The position numbers and the translations under genes are program-made. Source: RBG-16-66-20 sp035517595 (GTDB lineage Bacteria; Pseudomonadota; Gammaproteobacteria; Burkholderiales; SG8-39). Taken from it: DNA of 41,276 bases. Within the stretch, counting starts at the first letter, position 1; the number at the start of each line of letters is the position of its first letter. The DNA lies in contig DATIYN010000176.1 in the NCBI GenBank assembly GCA_035517595.1, forward strand, positions 1-41,276, read 5' to 3'. The notes beneath the pieces are model-generated. The model saw only the letters and a list, made by a program, of their open reading frames with translations. It did not search any database and was not told the DNA's origin. Shown here piece after piece: positions 7,363 to 15,787 of this stretch.

Positions 7363-8574
7363 ATGCCCAAGATCAGCCGCCGCACCGAGAACCTCGGCAC
7401 CGAGAACGCCTTCGTGGTCCTCGCCGAGGTGAACGAGCTCGCCCGCAGGGGCAAGGACCTCATCTCCTTCTGCATCGGACAGCCGGACTTCCATACACCG
7501 GTGAACATCCAGGACGCCGCGGTGCGCGCCGTGCGCGAGGGCAAGCACGGCTATACGCCCTCGGCCGGCATCCCCGAGCTGCGCGAGGCCGCGGCGCGCT
7601 ACATGGGGGCGATGCGCGGGCTGTCGATCCGGCCCGAGGATGTCGTGATCGGCGGCGGCGCGAAGCCCTTCATCGCCTACGCCATCCTCTCGACCACCGA
7701 CTACGGCGTGGGGGACGAGGTGATCTACCCGAACCCGGGTTTCCCGATCTACGAGTCCCAGATTGTGGCGAACGGGGCGGTGCCGGTGCCGCTCCATCTG
7801 CGCGAGGCGCGCAATTTTGCCTTCGATCCCTCGGAGCTCGAGTCGAAGATCACGAAGAAGACGAAGCTCCTCATCCTCAATTCGCCGCAGAACCCGACCG
7901 GAGGCATCCTCGGGAAGAGAGACCTCGAGGCGATCGCCGCGATCCTCGGGCGTCATCCCGACGTCTGGATCTACGCCGACGAGATCTACTCGCGGCTGTG
8001 CTACGAGGGCGAGTTCTGCTCGATCGCGTCTTTTCCCGGAATGGTCGAGCGCACCATCATCTCCGACGGCGCCTCCAAGACCTGGGCGATGACCGGCTGG
8101 CGCATCGGCTTCGCGTCCAGCCCGGCGCTCGCGCCGCAGTTCGTGCGCTGGGTGACCAACACGGACTCCTGCGCGTCGCACATCAGCCAGTGGGCCGCGG
8201 TCGAGGCCGTGAACGGTCCGCAGGACGAGGCGCAGAGGATGCGCGACTCCTTCCTCGCGCGCCGCGACCTCATCGTCGGCCTCCTGAACAAGGTGCCGGG
8301 CGTGTTCTGCAAGACCCCCGGCGGCGCCTTCTACGCCTGGCCGAACGTTACCGAGGCCTGCCGCATGATAGGCGCGGCCGACTCCGAGGAATTCAGGAAG
8401 CGCCTCCTGAACGAGGCCGGGGTCGCCGTGCTCGCCGACATCCACTTCGGCGCGCGCGTGCCGGGCGAAGGCCAGCACATCCGTTTCTCCTACGCGGCTT
8501 CCAATGCCGCGATCGAGCAGGGCGTGGCGCGCATGGCGGAGTTCATCCGGAAGAACCAGCGCCGCGCGGCGTAG
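7363..8574 (+). CDS. PLP-dependent class I/II aminotransferase
   Basis: This is a fold-type I aminotransferase of the aspartate aminotransferase superfamily, 403 residues. Visible features are the N-terminal GQPDFHTP (39-46), NSPQNPTGG (173-181), YADEIYS (204-210) with the PLP-pyridine Asp/Tyr, and the Schiff-base lysine K239 in SDGASKTWAMTGWRIGF. The substrate-carboxylate arginine is in HIRFSYA near the C-terminus. mnmA starts 8 bases downstream and is probably co-transcribed. A -10-like TAAAAT lies at 7317-7322, about 40 bases upstream, in the 102-base gap shared with divergent corA. The amino acid specificity (aspartate, alanine or aromatic) is not resolved. Confidence 0.92.
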   Translation: MPKISRRTENLGTENAFVVLAEVNELARRGKDLISFCIGQPDFHTPVNIQDAAVRAVREGKHGYTPSAGIPELREAAARYMGAMRGLSIRPEDVVIGGGAKPFIAYAILSTTDYGVGDEVIYPNPGFPIYESQIVANGAVPVPLHLREARNFAFDPSELESKITKKTKLLILNSPQNPTGGILGKRDLEAIAAILGRHPDVWIYADEIYSRLCYEGEFCSIASFPGMVERTIISDGASKTWAMTGWRIGFASSPALAPQFVRWVTNTDSCASHISQWAAVEAVNGPQDEAQRMRDSFLARRDLIVGLLNKVPGVFCKTPGGAFYAWPNVTEACRMIGAADSEEFRKRLLNEAGVAVLADIHFGARVPGEGQHIRFSYAASNAAIEQGVARMAEFIRKNQRRAA

Positions 8575-8582
8575 GCCTGTCC

Positions 8583-9656
8583 ATGACAGGCGAAAGAATC
8601 GTGGTGGGCATGTCGGGCGGCGTCGATTCGTCGGTCGCCGCGCTCCTCCTGAAGCGGCAAGGCTGCGATGTGGTCGGCCTCTTCATGAAGAACTGGGAGG
8701 ACGACGACGACGACGAATACTGCTCGACGCGCGAGGACCTCGTCGACTGCGCCTCGGTCGCCGAGACGATCGGCATCGACCTCGAGGTCGTGAATTTCTC
8801 GGCGGAGTACAAGGAGCGCGTGTTCAGAGCCTTCCTCGCCGAGTACTCGGCCGGCCGCACCCCCAACCCGGACGTGCTGTGCAACGCCGAGATCAAGTTC
8901 AAGGCGTTCCTGGACCACGCGATGAAGCTGGGCGCGAAGCGCATCGCCACGGGGCACTATGCGCGCGTGCGCGAAGTCGGCGGCGGCTTCGAGCTGCTCA
9001 AGGCGCGCGATCCTGCGAAGGACCAGAGCTACTTCCTGCACCGGCTGAACCAGGCGCAGCTGTCGCGCGTGCTGTTCCCGGTCGGCGAGCTGAAGAAGAC
9101 CGAGGTGAGGAGAATCGCGCGGGAGGCCGGGCTTCACAACTTCGCGAAGCGCGACTCGACCGGCATCTGCTTCATCGGCGAGCGCCCGTTCCGCGAGTTC
9201 CTGAACCGCTACCTGCCGACGAGCCCCGGGATCATGCGCACGCCCGAGGGCCGCGCGGTCGGGGAGCACGTCGGCCTGTCCTTCTACACCATCGGCCAGA
9301 GGAAAGGCATCGGCATCGGGGGGCTCAAGGACTCCGGCGGCGGAGCGTGGTACGTCTCCGGGAAGGATTTCGAGAACAACGAGCTGATCGTCGTGCAAGG
9401 GCACGACCACCCGGCGCTTCTGTCGCGCAGGCTGCGCGCCGAGGATCTGGCGTGGGTCAGCGGCGAGCGGCCGGGGACGGAAGCGCCTTACGGCGCCAAG
9501 ACGCGCTACCGGCAGGCGGATGCGGACTGCCGCGTGCGCGACGCCGGGAACGGAATCGACGTCGAGTTCTCCGATCCCCAGTGGGCGGTTACCCCCGGGC
9601 AGTCCGTCGTGCTCTACAACGGGGAGACCTGCCTCGGGGGCGGGGTGATCCAGTAA
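8583..9656 (+). CDS. mnmA: tRNA-specific 2-thiouridylase MnmA
   Basis: This enzyme adds the 2-thio group to wobble uridine 34 of tRNA-Lys, -Glu and -Gln, using ATP and sulfur relayed from IscS. The PP-loop SGGVDSS is at residues 11-17. The two catalytic cysteines are C100 (DVLCNAEIKF) and C196 (STGICFIGER), matching the family pair. The acidic run after MKNWE (37-45) is normal for MnmA. The C-terminal beta-barrel region ends with GQSVVLYNGETCLGGG. The 357-residue length is typical. ATG at 8583 is 8 bases after the aminotransferase stop. A four-base gap separates its stop from convergent yceI. Confidence 0.97.
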   Translation: MTGERIVVGMSGGVDSSVAALLLKRQGCDVVGLFMKNWEDDDDDEYCSTREDLVDCASVAETIGIDLEVVNFSAEYKERVFRAFLAEYSAGRTPNPDVLCNAEIKFKAFLDHAMKLGAKRIATGHYARVREVGGGFELLKARDPAKDQSYFLHRLNQAQLSRVLFPVGELKKTEVRRIAREAGLHNFAKRDSTGICFIGERPFREFLNRYLPTSPGIMRTPEGRAVGEHVGLSFYTIGQRKGIGIGGLKDSGGGAWYVSGKDFENNELIVVQGHDHPALLSRRLRAEDLAWVSGERPGTEAPYGAKTRYRQADADCRVRDAGNGIDVEFSDPQWAVTPGQSVVLYNGETCLGGGVIQ

Positions 9657-9660
9657 CGAC

Positions 9661-10257
9661 TTAGTCCCGGAACGCCTCGATCGAGGTCCACAGCTTCACC
9701 TCGTCGCTCACCGGGCCGACGATGAACTTCATGCCGAAGTCCGACCGCTTGAACGACCCGGTGGCGTTGCCGCCGCAGAAGTAGCGCTTGCCCTGGGTGC
9801 GCGGATCGGGCCCGCAGTTCCAGCGCTCGACCGTGAGCGTGACCGGCTTGGTCACGCCGAGCAGCGTCAGCTCGCCCTCGATCGCGGCGGGGTGGTCGCC
9901 GTTGAATTTCGTCGCCTTGCCCTTGTAGCTCATCGTCGGGAATTCGGCGACGTTGAAGAAGTCGGGCGAGCGCAGGTGCTCGTCGCGCGAGCGCGGGCGG
10001 CTGCCCTTGTCGTTGTCGCCCGTGCTCAGCGTCGCTGTTGGAATCGAGAGCTCGATCGAGCCGGTCTTCGCGGCGGTATCGAGCGTCATCTTGCCCGTGA
10101 CCTTCTCGAAGCGGCCGCGGATGACCGAGGTGTTCAGGTGGACCACTTCGAAATAGGGAATGCTGTGGTAGGGATCGACGGTGAACGACTCCGGCGCAGC
10201 GGCCGCGGCGAGCGGCAGCGCCGCGGCGGCAAGACCTGCTGTCAGCTTCAAAGACAT
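9661..10257 (-). CDS. YceI-family periplasmic lipocalin-like protein
   Basis: This is a secreted beta-barrel protein of the YceI family, whose members bind isoprenoid-type lipids such as polyprenyl chains. Residues 1-21 form a Sec signal peptide ending AAAAA. The mature part begins ESFTVDPYHSIPYFEV, the classic YceI opening, and includes GDNDKGSRPRSRDEHLRSPDFF and the C-terminal WTSIEAFRD. The start at 10257 is chosen over an in-frame ATG ten codons upstream because AAGGAG lies just before it and the signal peptide then begins directly. It sits 30 bases after the unknown membrane protein gene, probably as the last gene of that run. The two cysteines in the CGPDPRTQGKRYFC segment could form a disulfide. 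Confidence 0.93.
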   Translation of the reverse strand: MSLKLTAGLAAAALPLAAAAAPESFTVDPYHSIPYFEVVHLNTSVIRGRFEKVTGKMTLDTAAKTGSIELSIPTATLSTGDNDKGSRPRSRDEHLRSPDFFNVAEFPTMSYKGKATKFNGDHPAAIEGELTLLGVTKPVTLTVERWNCGPDPRTQGKRYFCGGNATGSFKRSDFGMKFIVGPVSDEVKLWTSIEAFRD

Positions 10258-10287
10258 GCTTTTCTCCTTGGGTGGGGTTGACGGCAA

Positions 10288-11100
10288 TCAGCCGCCCGCG
10301 TGCCACGCAAGCGCGCAGGCGATTCCGGCGACGACGAATCCGTAGAGCGAGGCGAGCACGGCCTGCAGCCACAGCGCCGCGCCCGCTGGCACGGGCAGGT
10401 TGGCCGCGACGGGAACGAGCGCGAGCACGACGACCGAATACCACGGCAACTGGGCGAGGATCATCGCCGCCGACGCGATCAGTATCGCGACGACGGTGAC
10501 GCTGAGGGTGAAGGTCGCGCCGGCATAGCTGCGCTTGCCGGTGACCATTTGCGCGAGCAGAAACGCGCCCGATCCCGCGGCGACCGCGACGCCGTAGAGG
10601 CCATAGGTGAGCGCGGCGCCGAAGACGGCGGCGACCCCGGTGCCCGCGCCCAGGGCGAGGCCCGACGCCGCCGTGCGCACGCTGTCCCCGGCGAGCCGCT
10701 GCTCGGAGAACCCGACGACCCAGGCGGAGGCGAGGACCGCGGTCGCGCCGGGCAGCAGGGCGCGCTCCAGGTCCTTCTGGGCGAGCACCGGCCAGAAGAC
10801 CCAGGCGGCGGCGGCCGCCCCCGCGATCGCGAGGAGGTACGAGCCCAGGCGCGTGGGCCTGAACGCGAAGTCGACGACGATGCCGACGACCGGCGCCGCG
10901 AGGCCGAGGAGGATGATCTTGCGCGTGGCCGAGAGCGGCGTGAAGTCGAAGCCTGCGATGAAGTACACGGCGGTGGCGAAGGCGGCTGCGACGGCGAGGC
11001 CGCCGAGGCGGTAGCGCCCGAGCAGCGCCGCGACGACCAGTCCGGCGGCAAAAGGCGCTACGCCCCCCTGGACCGCGGGGTTGGAGAGAAGGTCATTCAC
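10288..11100 (-). CDS. Unrecognised polytopic membrane protein
   Basis: This 270-residue protein is very rich in Ala, Gly, Val and Leu, with about eight or nine predicted membrane helices (for example near 13-28, 32-50, 62-76, 86-104, 113-130, 145-162, 165-185, 198-216 and 222-265). I recognise no family motif, and it has no obvious charged intramembrane signature or cysteine pair. The probable start is GTG at 11100, which overlaps the end of the glutathione S-transferase gene by 8 bases, so the frame is coupled to its neighbour. Operon context is an Fe-S uracil-DNA glycosylase, a GST and YceI, which does not suggest a single pathway. Existence of the gene is supported by overlaps and hydrophobic periodicity; its function is unknown. 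Confidence 0.75.
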   Translation of the reverse strand: MNDLLSNPAVQGGVAPFAAGLVVAALLGRYRLGGLAVAAAFATAVYFIAGFDFTPLSATRKIILLGLAAPVVGIVVDFAFRPTRLGSYLLAIAGAAAAAWVFWPVLAQKDLERALLPGATAVLASAWVVGFSEQRLAGDSVRTAASGLALGAGTGVAAVFGAALTYGLYGVAVAAGSGAFLLAQMVTGKRSYAGATFTLSVTVVAILIASAAMILAQLPWYSVVVLALVPVAANLPVPAGAALWLQAVLASLYGFVVAGIACALAWHAGG

Positions 11101-11701
11101 TGGGAACGGTCTCGGCGAAAGAGGGACGCTCGGAGAGCTTCGCGAAATGCCGCGCGAGGTTCGCGTGATCCTTCTTCCAGTCCATCTTGGGGTAGCGGAA
11201 ATCCAGCCACCCCAGGCAGACGCCGACGGCTATGTCTGCGAGGGTGCAGGCGTTGCCCGAGCACCAGAGCTTCTCGCCGAGGTCCGCCTCCAGGGCGGCG
11301 AGCCCCGAGCGTACCTTGCCCATCTGGCGGTCGACCCACGCCGCGTTGCGGAGCTTCGCGTCGCGCTGGTTCTCCAGACGCGCGGCGACGCCGGCGTCGA
11401 GGACGCCGTCGGCGAGCGCTTCCCAGCGGCGCACCTCGACCCGCTCGCGCGGGTCGGCGGACACCAGGCGCGACAGCGGCGAGGCGCCGTCGAGGAAGGC
11501 GACGATCACGCGCGAATCGTAGATCGCGGAGCCGTCGTCGAGCACGAGCACGGGCACCTTCCCGAGCGGATTGAACTTCGGCGTGACCGCGTCCGCCTTC
11601 CAGGGATTGTCGACCTCGAAGTCGTACTCGATCCTCTTTTCCGCGAGCACGATGCGCACCTTGCGGGTGTACGGGCTGGCGAGCGAGCCTATCAGCTTCA
11701 T
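11093..11701 (-). CDS. Glutathione S-transferase
   Basis: This is a cytosolic GST of 202 residues. The N-terminal thioredoxin-like domain begins MKLIGSLASPYTRKVRIVLAEK, with the SPYTRKV active-site segment, and holds NPLGKVPVLVLDDG (43-56) containing the cis-proline, then AIYDSRVIVAFLD with the glutathione gamma-glutamyl contact. The all-helical C-terminal domain contains CTLADIAVGVCLGWLDFRYP, the usual N-capping and core region. ATG at 11701 overlaps the upstream glycosylase stop as ATGA, and its TGA lies inside the start region of the membrane protein. The sequence resembles the YibF-like/beta-proteobacterial stress GST group; the substrate is unknown. Confidence 0.92.
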   Translation of the reverse strand: MKLIGSLASPYTRKVRIVLAEKRIEYDFEVDNPWKADAVTPKFNPLGKVPVLVLDDGSAIYDSRVIVAFLDGASPLSRLVSADPRERVEVRRWEALADGVLDAGVAARLENQRDAKLRNAAWVDRQMGKVRSGLAALEADLGEKLWCSGNACTLADIAVGVCLGWLDFRYPKMDWKKDHANLARHFAKLSERPSFAETVPSE

Positions 11702-12324
11702 GGCGCGGATTCTACCGAAAGGCACGCCTTGACGCGCCTGCGGAGCTGCGGCAGGACCTCGCGCTCGAACCAGGCGTTGTTCTTCAGCCACCGCCGGTTG
11801 CGCGGGCTCGGGTGGGGCAGAGGGAAGAACTCGGGCAGGTACTCGTCGCGCGCGCGCACCGTCCCGGCGAGCGTCTTCTTCCTGCGCGCTCCGAGATAGT
11901 AGGCGTGCGCGTAGCTTCCTACGAGCAGCGTGAGGCGTACGCGCGGCAGCTGCGCGCGCAGGCGCGGATGCCAGTGCGGCGCGCATTCGGGACGGGGCGG
12001 AAGGTCGCCCGAGTCGCCCGTTCCCGGGTAGCAGAATCCGACCGGGATGATGGCGATGCGGCGCTCGTCGTAGAAGGCGTCGCGATCCAGGCGCAGCCAC
12101 TCGCGCAGCAGGTTGCCCGAGGGATCGTTCCACGGAACGCCGCTCTCGTGCACGCGGCGCCCCGGCGCCTGGCCGACGATGAGCAGGCTCGCGCCGGGCG
12201 AGCCGCGGAGCACGGGCCTCGGGGGATTGGGCAGGTGCGCTGCGCACAGCTCGCACGCGCGCACCTCGGCGAGCAGGCGCTCGAAATCGGCCGCCACCCG
12301 CATGGTAAAATTGACGCTGCTCAT
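11698..12324 (-). CDS. Uracil-DNA glycosylase family protein with Fe-S cysteines
   Basis: This is a UDG-superfamily base-excision enzyme. The active-site loop is GQAPGRRVHESGVPWNDPSGN (51-71), and the C-terminal HPSPRN matches the HPSP motif. Four cysteines, C25, C28, C98 and C114, form a CxxC...Cx15C pattern like the 4Fe-4S site of family 4/5 UDGs. The length is 208 residues. The start is uncertain: GTG 12327, ATG 12324 or ATG 12303 are all in frame; ATG 12324 is taken because a weak GGA lies upstream and 12303 has nothing. The purB extended -10 at 12303-12311 lies within this coding region on the other strand. Its stop overlaps the GST start by four bases (ATGA). Precise base specificity is inferred. 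Confidence 0.85.
   Translation of the reverse strand: MSSVNFTMRVAADFERLLAEVRACELCAAHLPNPPRPVLRGSPGASLLIVGQAPGRRVHESGVPWNDPSGNLLREWLRLDRDAFYDERRIAIIPVGFCYPGTGDSGDLPPRPECAPHWHPRLRAQLPRVRLTLLVGSYAHAYYLGARRKKTLAGTVRARDEYLPEFFPLPHPSPRNRRWLKNNAWFEREVLPQLRRRVKACLSVESAP
12303..12311 (+). promoter_or_regulatory. Extended -10 element upstream of purB
   Basis: TGG-TAAAAT is an extended -10 motif. The expected start would be near 12318, leaving about 22 bases before the purB ATG at 12340, with a weak AGG as ribosome site. No clear -35 is visible. The same TGGTAAAAT string recurs before dnaE at 41023-41031. It lies inside the 5' part of the divergent glycosylase gene. Confidence 0.45.
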
Positions 12325-12339
12325 CACACAGGTCCGTCG

Positions 12340-13710
12340 ATGCCGCCGCTCTCACCGCTGAGCGCATTATCCCCTCTGGACGGACGCTATCACAAGCAAC
12401 TCGAGCCGCTGCGCGCACACTTCAGCGAGGCGGCGCTTTTCCGCAACCGCATCGCGATCGAAATACGCTGGCTGCTCGCGCTCGCCGCCGACGCCGCGAT
12501 CGCCGAGATCAAGCCCTTCTCCAGGGACACGAACCGCGCGCTCGAGCGCCTGATCGAAGCGTTCTCGGAAGAGGACGCGGCGCAGGTGAAGGCGATCGAG
12601 GCCGAGACGAACCACGACGTCAAGGCGATCGAGTACTGGCTGAAGCGGCGCCTCGAGGGAAACTCCGAGGCCGCGCGCGTCGCGGGCTTCGTCCACTTCG
12701 CCTGCACCTCCGAGGACATCAACAACCTCGCCTACGCGCTGATGATCAAGGAGGCGCGCGACCGCGTGCTGCTGCCGGCACTCGACCGCGTCATCGACTC
12801 GCTCGCGACGATGGCGCGATCGCTCGCCGACGCGCCCATGCTGTCGCGCACCCACGGGCAGCCGGCGACGCCGACGACGCTCGGCAAGGAGCTCGCGAAC
12901 TTCGCGCACCGGCTGCGCCGCGCGCGGAAGGGCATCGCGGCGGTGTCGCTCGCCGGAAAGATCAACGGCGCGGTGGGCAACTACAACGCGCACGTCGCCG
13001 CCTACCCGGACTTCGACTGGGAAGGCTTCGCCCGGCGCTTCGTCGAGTCGGTGGGGCTCGAGTTCAATTCGCATACGACCCAGATCGAGCCGCACGACAG
13101 CTTCGCCGAGCAGTTCGACGCGTTCGCGCGCGCCAACACGGTGCTCCTCGATCTCGACCGCGACGTCTGGGGCTATGTGTCGCTCGGCTACTTCAGGCAG
13201 AAAGCGAAGGCGGGCGAAGTGGGCTCCTCGACCATGCCGCACAAGGTGAACCCGATCGACTTCGAGAATTCCGAAGGCAACCTCGGCGTCGCCAACGCGC
13301 TGCTGCGGCATCTCTCGGAAAAGCTGCCGGTGTCGCGCTGGCAGCGCGACCTGTCCGATTCGACGGTGCAGAGGAACATCGGCGTCGCGCTCGGCCACAG
13401 CCTGCTCGCCTGCGAGTCCACGCTGAAGGGTCTCGCCAGGCTCGAGGCGGACCCGGCGCGCATGCTCGAGGACCTCGACGCCAACTGGGAAGTGCTGGGC
13501 GAGGCCGTTCAGACCGTGATGCGCAGGTTCGGGCTCCCCGACCCCTACGAGCAGTTGAAGGCGCTGACACGCGGCAAGCGCGTCGACGGCGACACGATGC
13601 GCGCCTTCATCAAAGGGCTCGCGCTGCCCGAGGCCGAGAAGGCGAGGCTGCTCAAGCTCACGCCTTCCACGTATACGGGCAAGGCCGCCGAGCTCGCGCG
13701 CAAGCTTTGA
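12340..13710 (+). CDS. purB: Adenylosuccinate lyase
   Basis: This is the purine-biosynthesis enzyme of the fumarase/aspartase superfamily. It splits SAICAR to AICAR and adenylosuccinate to AMP, releasing fumarate each time. At 456 residues it is the long proteobacterial PurB form. Visible features are SPLDGRY (11-17), HFACTSEDINNLAYAL (119-134), THGQPAT (171-177) with the catalytic His, and the signature loop SSTMPHKVNP (296-305) with the catalytic Ser. ATG at 12340 has a short leader behind an extended -10. Its TGA overlaps the TTG start of the BenE-like transporter (TTGA). There is no obvious metabolic link to the two downstream transporters. Confidence 0.97.
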   Translation: MPPLSPLSALSPLDGRYHKQLEPLRAHFSEAALFRNRIAIEIRWLLALAADAAIAEIKPFSRDTNRALERLIEAFSEEDAAQVKAIEAETNHDVKAIEYWLKRRLEGNSEAARVAGFVHFACTSEDINNLAYALMIKEARDRVLLPALDRVIDSLATMARSLADAPMLSRTHGQPATPTTLGKELANFAHRLRRARKGIAAVSLAGKINGAVGNYNAHVAAYPDFDWEGFARRFVESVGLEFNSHTTQIEPHDSFAEQFDAFARANTVLLDLDRDVWGYVSLGYFRQKAKAGEVGSSTMPHKVNPIDFENSEGNLGVANALLRHLSEKLPVSRWQRDLSDSTVQRNIGVALGHSLLACESTLKGLARLEADPARMLEDLDANWEVLGEAVQTVMRRFGLPDPYEQLKALTRGKRVDGDTMRAFIKGLALPEAEKARLLKLTPSTYTGKAAELARKL

Positions 13711-14903
13711 AACCTCCCCGCCTGCGCGAGGCGCTCGCCGACTTCGGCGGCGTCTACTTCACCAACGGCCTGGTCGCGTTCCTGTTCGCGGCATCGGGCC
13801 CCGTGGCGATCATCCTCGCGGTGGGCACGCGCGGGGGGCTCTCGCCTTCCGATCTCTCGTCGTGGATCTTCGGGGCGTTCTTCGTCAACGGGCTCATCAG
13901 CATCGCCTTCTGCTGGGCCACGCGTCAGCCGCTCGTGTTCTTCTGGACGATTCCAGGCGCGGTTCTCCTGGGTCCGGCGCTCGGGCACCTCTCCTGGCCC
14001 GAGGTGATCGGCGCCTTCGTCGCGACCGGGATCCTGATGCTCGCGCTCGGCCTCTCGGGCTGGGTGCGCCGCGCGATGGAGGCGGTGCCCATGCCGATCG
14101 TGATGGGCATGGTCGCGGGCGTGTTCCTGCGCTTCGGCCTGGACCTCGTCTACGCGATCCGGGACGACGCGTGGATCGCCGCGCCCATGGTCGCGGCCTT
14201 TGTCCTCGTCGGCGCCTTCCCGCGCCTCGCTCGCCTCGCTCCGCCCCTGATCGTCGCGCTCGCCGTCGGGGTGGCTATGATCTGGTATCTCGGGCGCTTC
14301 CACGCCGCGCCCGAGGCGCTGGCTCTGGTGCATCCGAACCTGTACGCGCCCGCGTTCTCGTGGCGCGCGATGGTCGAGCTCGTGGTGCCGCTCGCGATCA
14401 CGGTGCTCGTGGTGCAGAACGGGCAGGGCATCAGCGTGCTGCGCTCCGCGGGCCACGCTCCGCCCGTCGACGGGATCGCGGTCGCCTGCGGCGCGGGCGC
14501 AATCGTCACCGCCTTCGTCGGCGCGGTCCCGACCTGCCTCACCGGCCCGGTGAACGCGATCATCTCGTCCTCGGGCGAGCGCGCGCGGCACTACACGGCG
14601 GGAATCTTCGTCGGCGTGCTCGCGCTCGGCTTCGGCCTGTTCGCGCCGGTGTTCACCCGCCTCATGCTCGGCACGCCCAAGGCCTTCATCGCCGCGCTCG
14701 CCGGTCTCGCCATGCTGCGCGTGCTCCAGTCGGCCTTCACGGTGAGCTTCCGCGGCGGCTTCGCGCTCGGCGCGCTCGTCACCTTCCTCGTCACCGTCGC
14801 CGACATCCCCATCCTCAACATCGGGGCGCCGTTCTGGGGCCTCGTCGCCGGCTACATCGCCTCGCGTATGCTCGAGCGCGAGGATTTCGCGGTCAGGGTA
14901 TGA
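13707..14903 (+). CDS. BenE-family benzoate/H+ symporter-like transporter
   Basis: This is an inner-membrane transporter of the BenE family (nucleobase-cation symporter-related fold), 398 residues with about 12 helices. Family features include FVNGLISIAFCWATRQPLVFFWTIPGA near 50-80, MEAVPMPIVMGMVAGVFLRFGLD near 130-152, VPLAITVLVVQNGQGISVLRSAG, and AVPTCLTGPVNAIISSSG. The start is TTG at 13707, embedded in the purB stop (TTGA). No other start precedes the first conserved segment, EALADFGGVYFTNG. The DMT transporter start overlaps its end (ATGA at 14900). No benzoate catabolic genes are nearby, so benzoate as substrate is only a family-level guess. Confidence 0.88.
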   Translation: MKPPRLREALADFGGVYFTNGLVAFLFAASGPVAIILAVGTRGGLSPSDLSSWIFGAFFVNGLISIAFCWATRQPLVFFWTIPGAVLLGPALGHLSWPEVIGAFVATGILMLALGLSGWVRRAMEAVPMPIVMGMVAGVFLRFGLDLVYAIRDDAWIAAPMVAAFVLVGAFPRLARLAPPLIVALAVGVAMIWYLGRFHAAPEALALVHPNLYAPAFSWRAMVELVVPLAITVLVVQNGQGISVLRSAGHAPPVDGIAVACGAGAIVTAFVGAVPTCLTGPVNAIISSSGERARHYTAGIFVGVLALGFGLFAPVFTRLMLGTPKAFIAALAGLAMLRVLQSAFTVSFRGGFALGALVTFLVTVADIPILNIGAPFWGLVAGYIASRMLEREDFAVRV

Positions 14904-15787
14904 GCGCCGCCGGCCTTCCCGTCGCCCTGCGCGGCGCCTTGTGGATGGTGGGCGCGCTCGTCTCTTTTTCGATCATGGCGGTGTCGGTGCGCGAGCTGCT
15001 GCGCACCATGGGGAGCTTCGAGATCCTTTTCATCCGCAGCTTCATGTCCCTGCTCATCCTCCTTTTTCTCCTGCCCCGGCACGGCCTCAAGGCGCTGCGC
15101 ACCAGGCACTTCGGGTTGCACGTGCTGCGCAACGTGTTCCACTTCGGCGGCCAGTACGCCTGGGTCTACGCGATCTCGCTGCTGCCGCTCGCCACCGTGT
15201 TCGCGATCGAGTTCACCATGCCAGTGTGGGCCGCGGTGCTCGCCATGATCTTCCTCGGCGAGCGCCTGAACCAGGGCCGGACCGTGATGCTCGTGCTGGG
15301 CGTCGTCGGGGTGTTCGTCATGCTGCGTCCCGGCATGGCGGTCATCCAGCCGGCGGCGCTCGTCATGCTGCTCGGCGCCTTCGCCTACGCCTCGACCATG
15401 ATCGCGACCAAGCGCCTCGCCGGGCACGACACGGCGTTCGCGATCCTCTTCTACATGGCGGTGATCCAGCTGCCGCTCGGCCTCGTCCCCGCGTTGCCGC
15501 AGTGGGTATGGCCGGGCCTGCGCGACGCGCCGTGGGTGATCGCGCTCGGCGTCGTCGGCCTCACCGCGCACTACTGCATGACGCGCGCCTTCCGCATCGC
15601 CGACTCGATGGTCGTCGTGCCGATCGACTTCCTGCGGCTGCCGCTGATCGCGGTCGTGGGCGCGGTGTTCTACAACGAGCCGCTCGAGCTCGTCATCATG
15701 ATCGGCGCGGCAATCATCTTCGCGGGAACGTTCTACAGCATCCGGCGCGAAAGCATGGGACGGCTGGAGCCGTCGCCGGAGGGCTAG
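14900..15787 (+). CDS. DMT-superfamily (EamA-type) transporter
   Basis: This is a drug/metabolite transporter of the EamA/RhaT group, 295 residues with ten predicted helices in two repeated five-helix halves. The first half runs from GALWMVGALVSFSIMAVSVR (11-30) to LGVVGVFVMLRP. The second starts at AALVMLLGAFAYASTMIATKR, and both halves carry a late conserved helix (VFAIEFTMPVWAAVLAMIFLGER and VVPIDFLRLPLIAVVGAVFYNEP). ATG at 14900 overlaps the preceding stop as ATGA. The TAG stop is shared with the stop of the convergent cytochrome gene at CTAG 15784-15787. Substrate unknown. Confidence 0.92.
   Translation: MSAAGLPVALRGALWMVGALVSFSIMAVSVRELLRTMGSFEILFIRSFMSLLILLFLLPRHGLKALRTRHFGLHVLRNVFHFGGQYAWVYAISLLPLATVFAIEFTMPVWAAVLAMIFLGERLNQGRTVMLVLGVVGVFVMLRPGMAVIQPAALVMLLGAFAYASTMIATKRLAGHDTAFAILFYMAVIQLPLGLVPALPQWVWPGLRDAPWVIALGVVGLTAHYCMTRAFRIADSMVVVPIDFLRLPLIAVVGAVFYNEPLELVIMIGAAIIFAGTFYSIRRESMGRLEPSPEG

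Noticed and set aside
7261..8478. Upstream extension of corA
   Set aside because: Lies antisense to the aminotransferase; CorA length and N-terminus fit the start at 7260.
8690..8720. Poly-aspartate run in MnmA as a possible frameshift or repeat expansion
   Set aside because: Acidic stretches at this position are normal in MnmA, and the reading frame stays intact with both catalytic cysteines.
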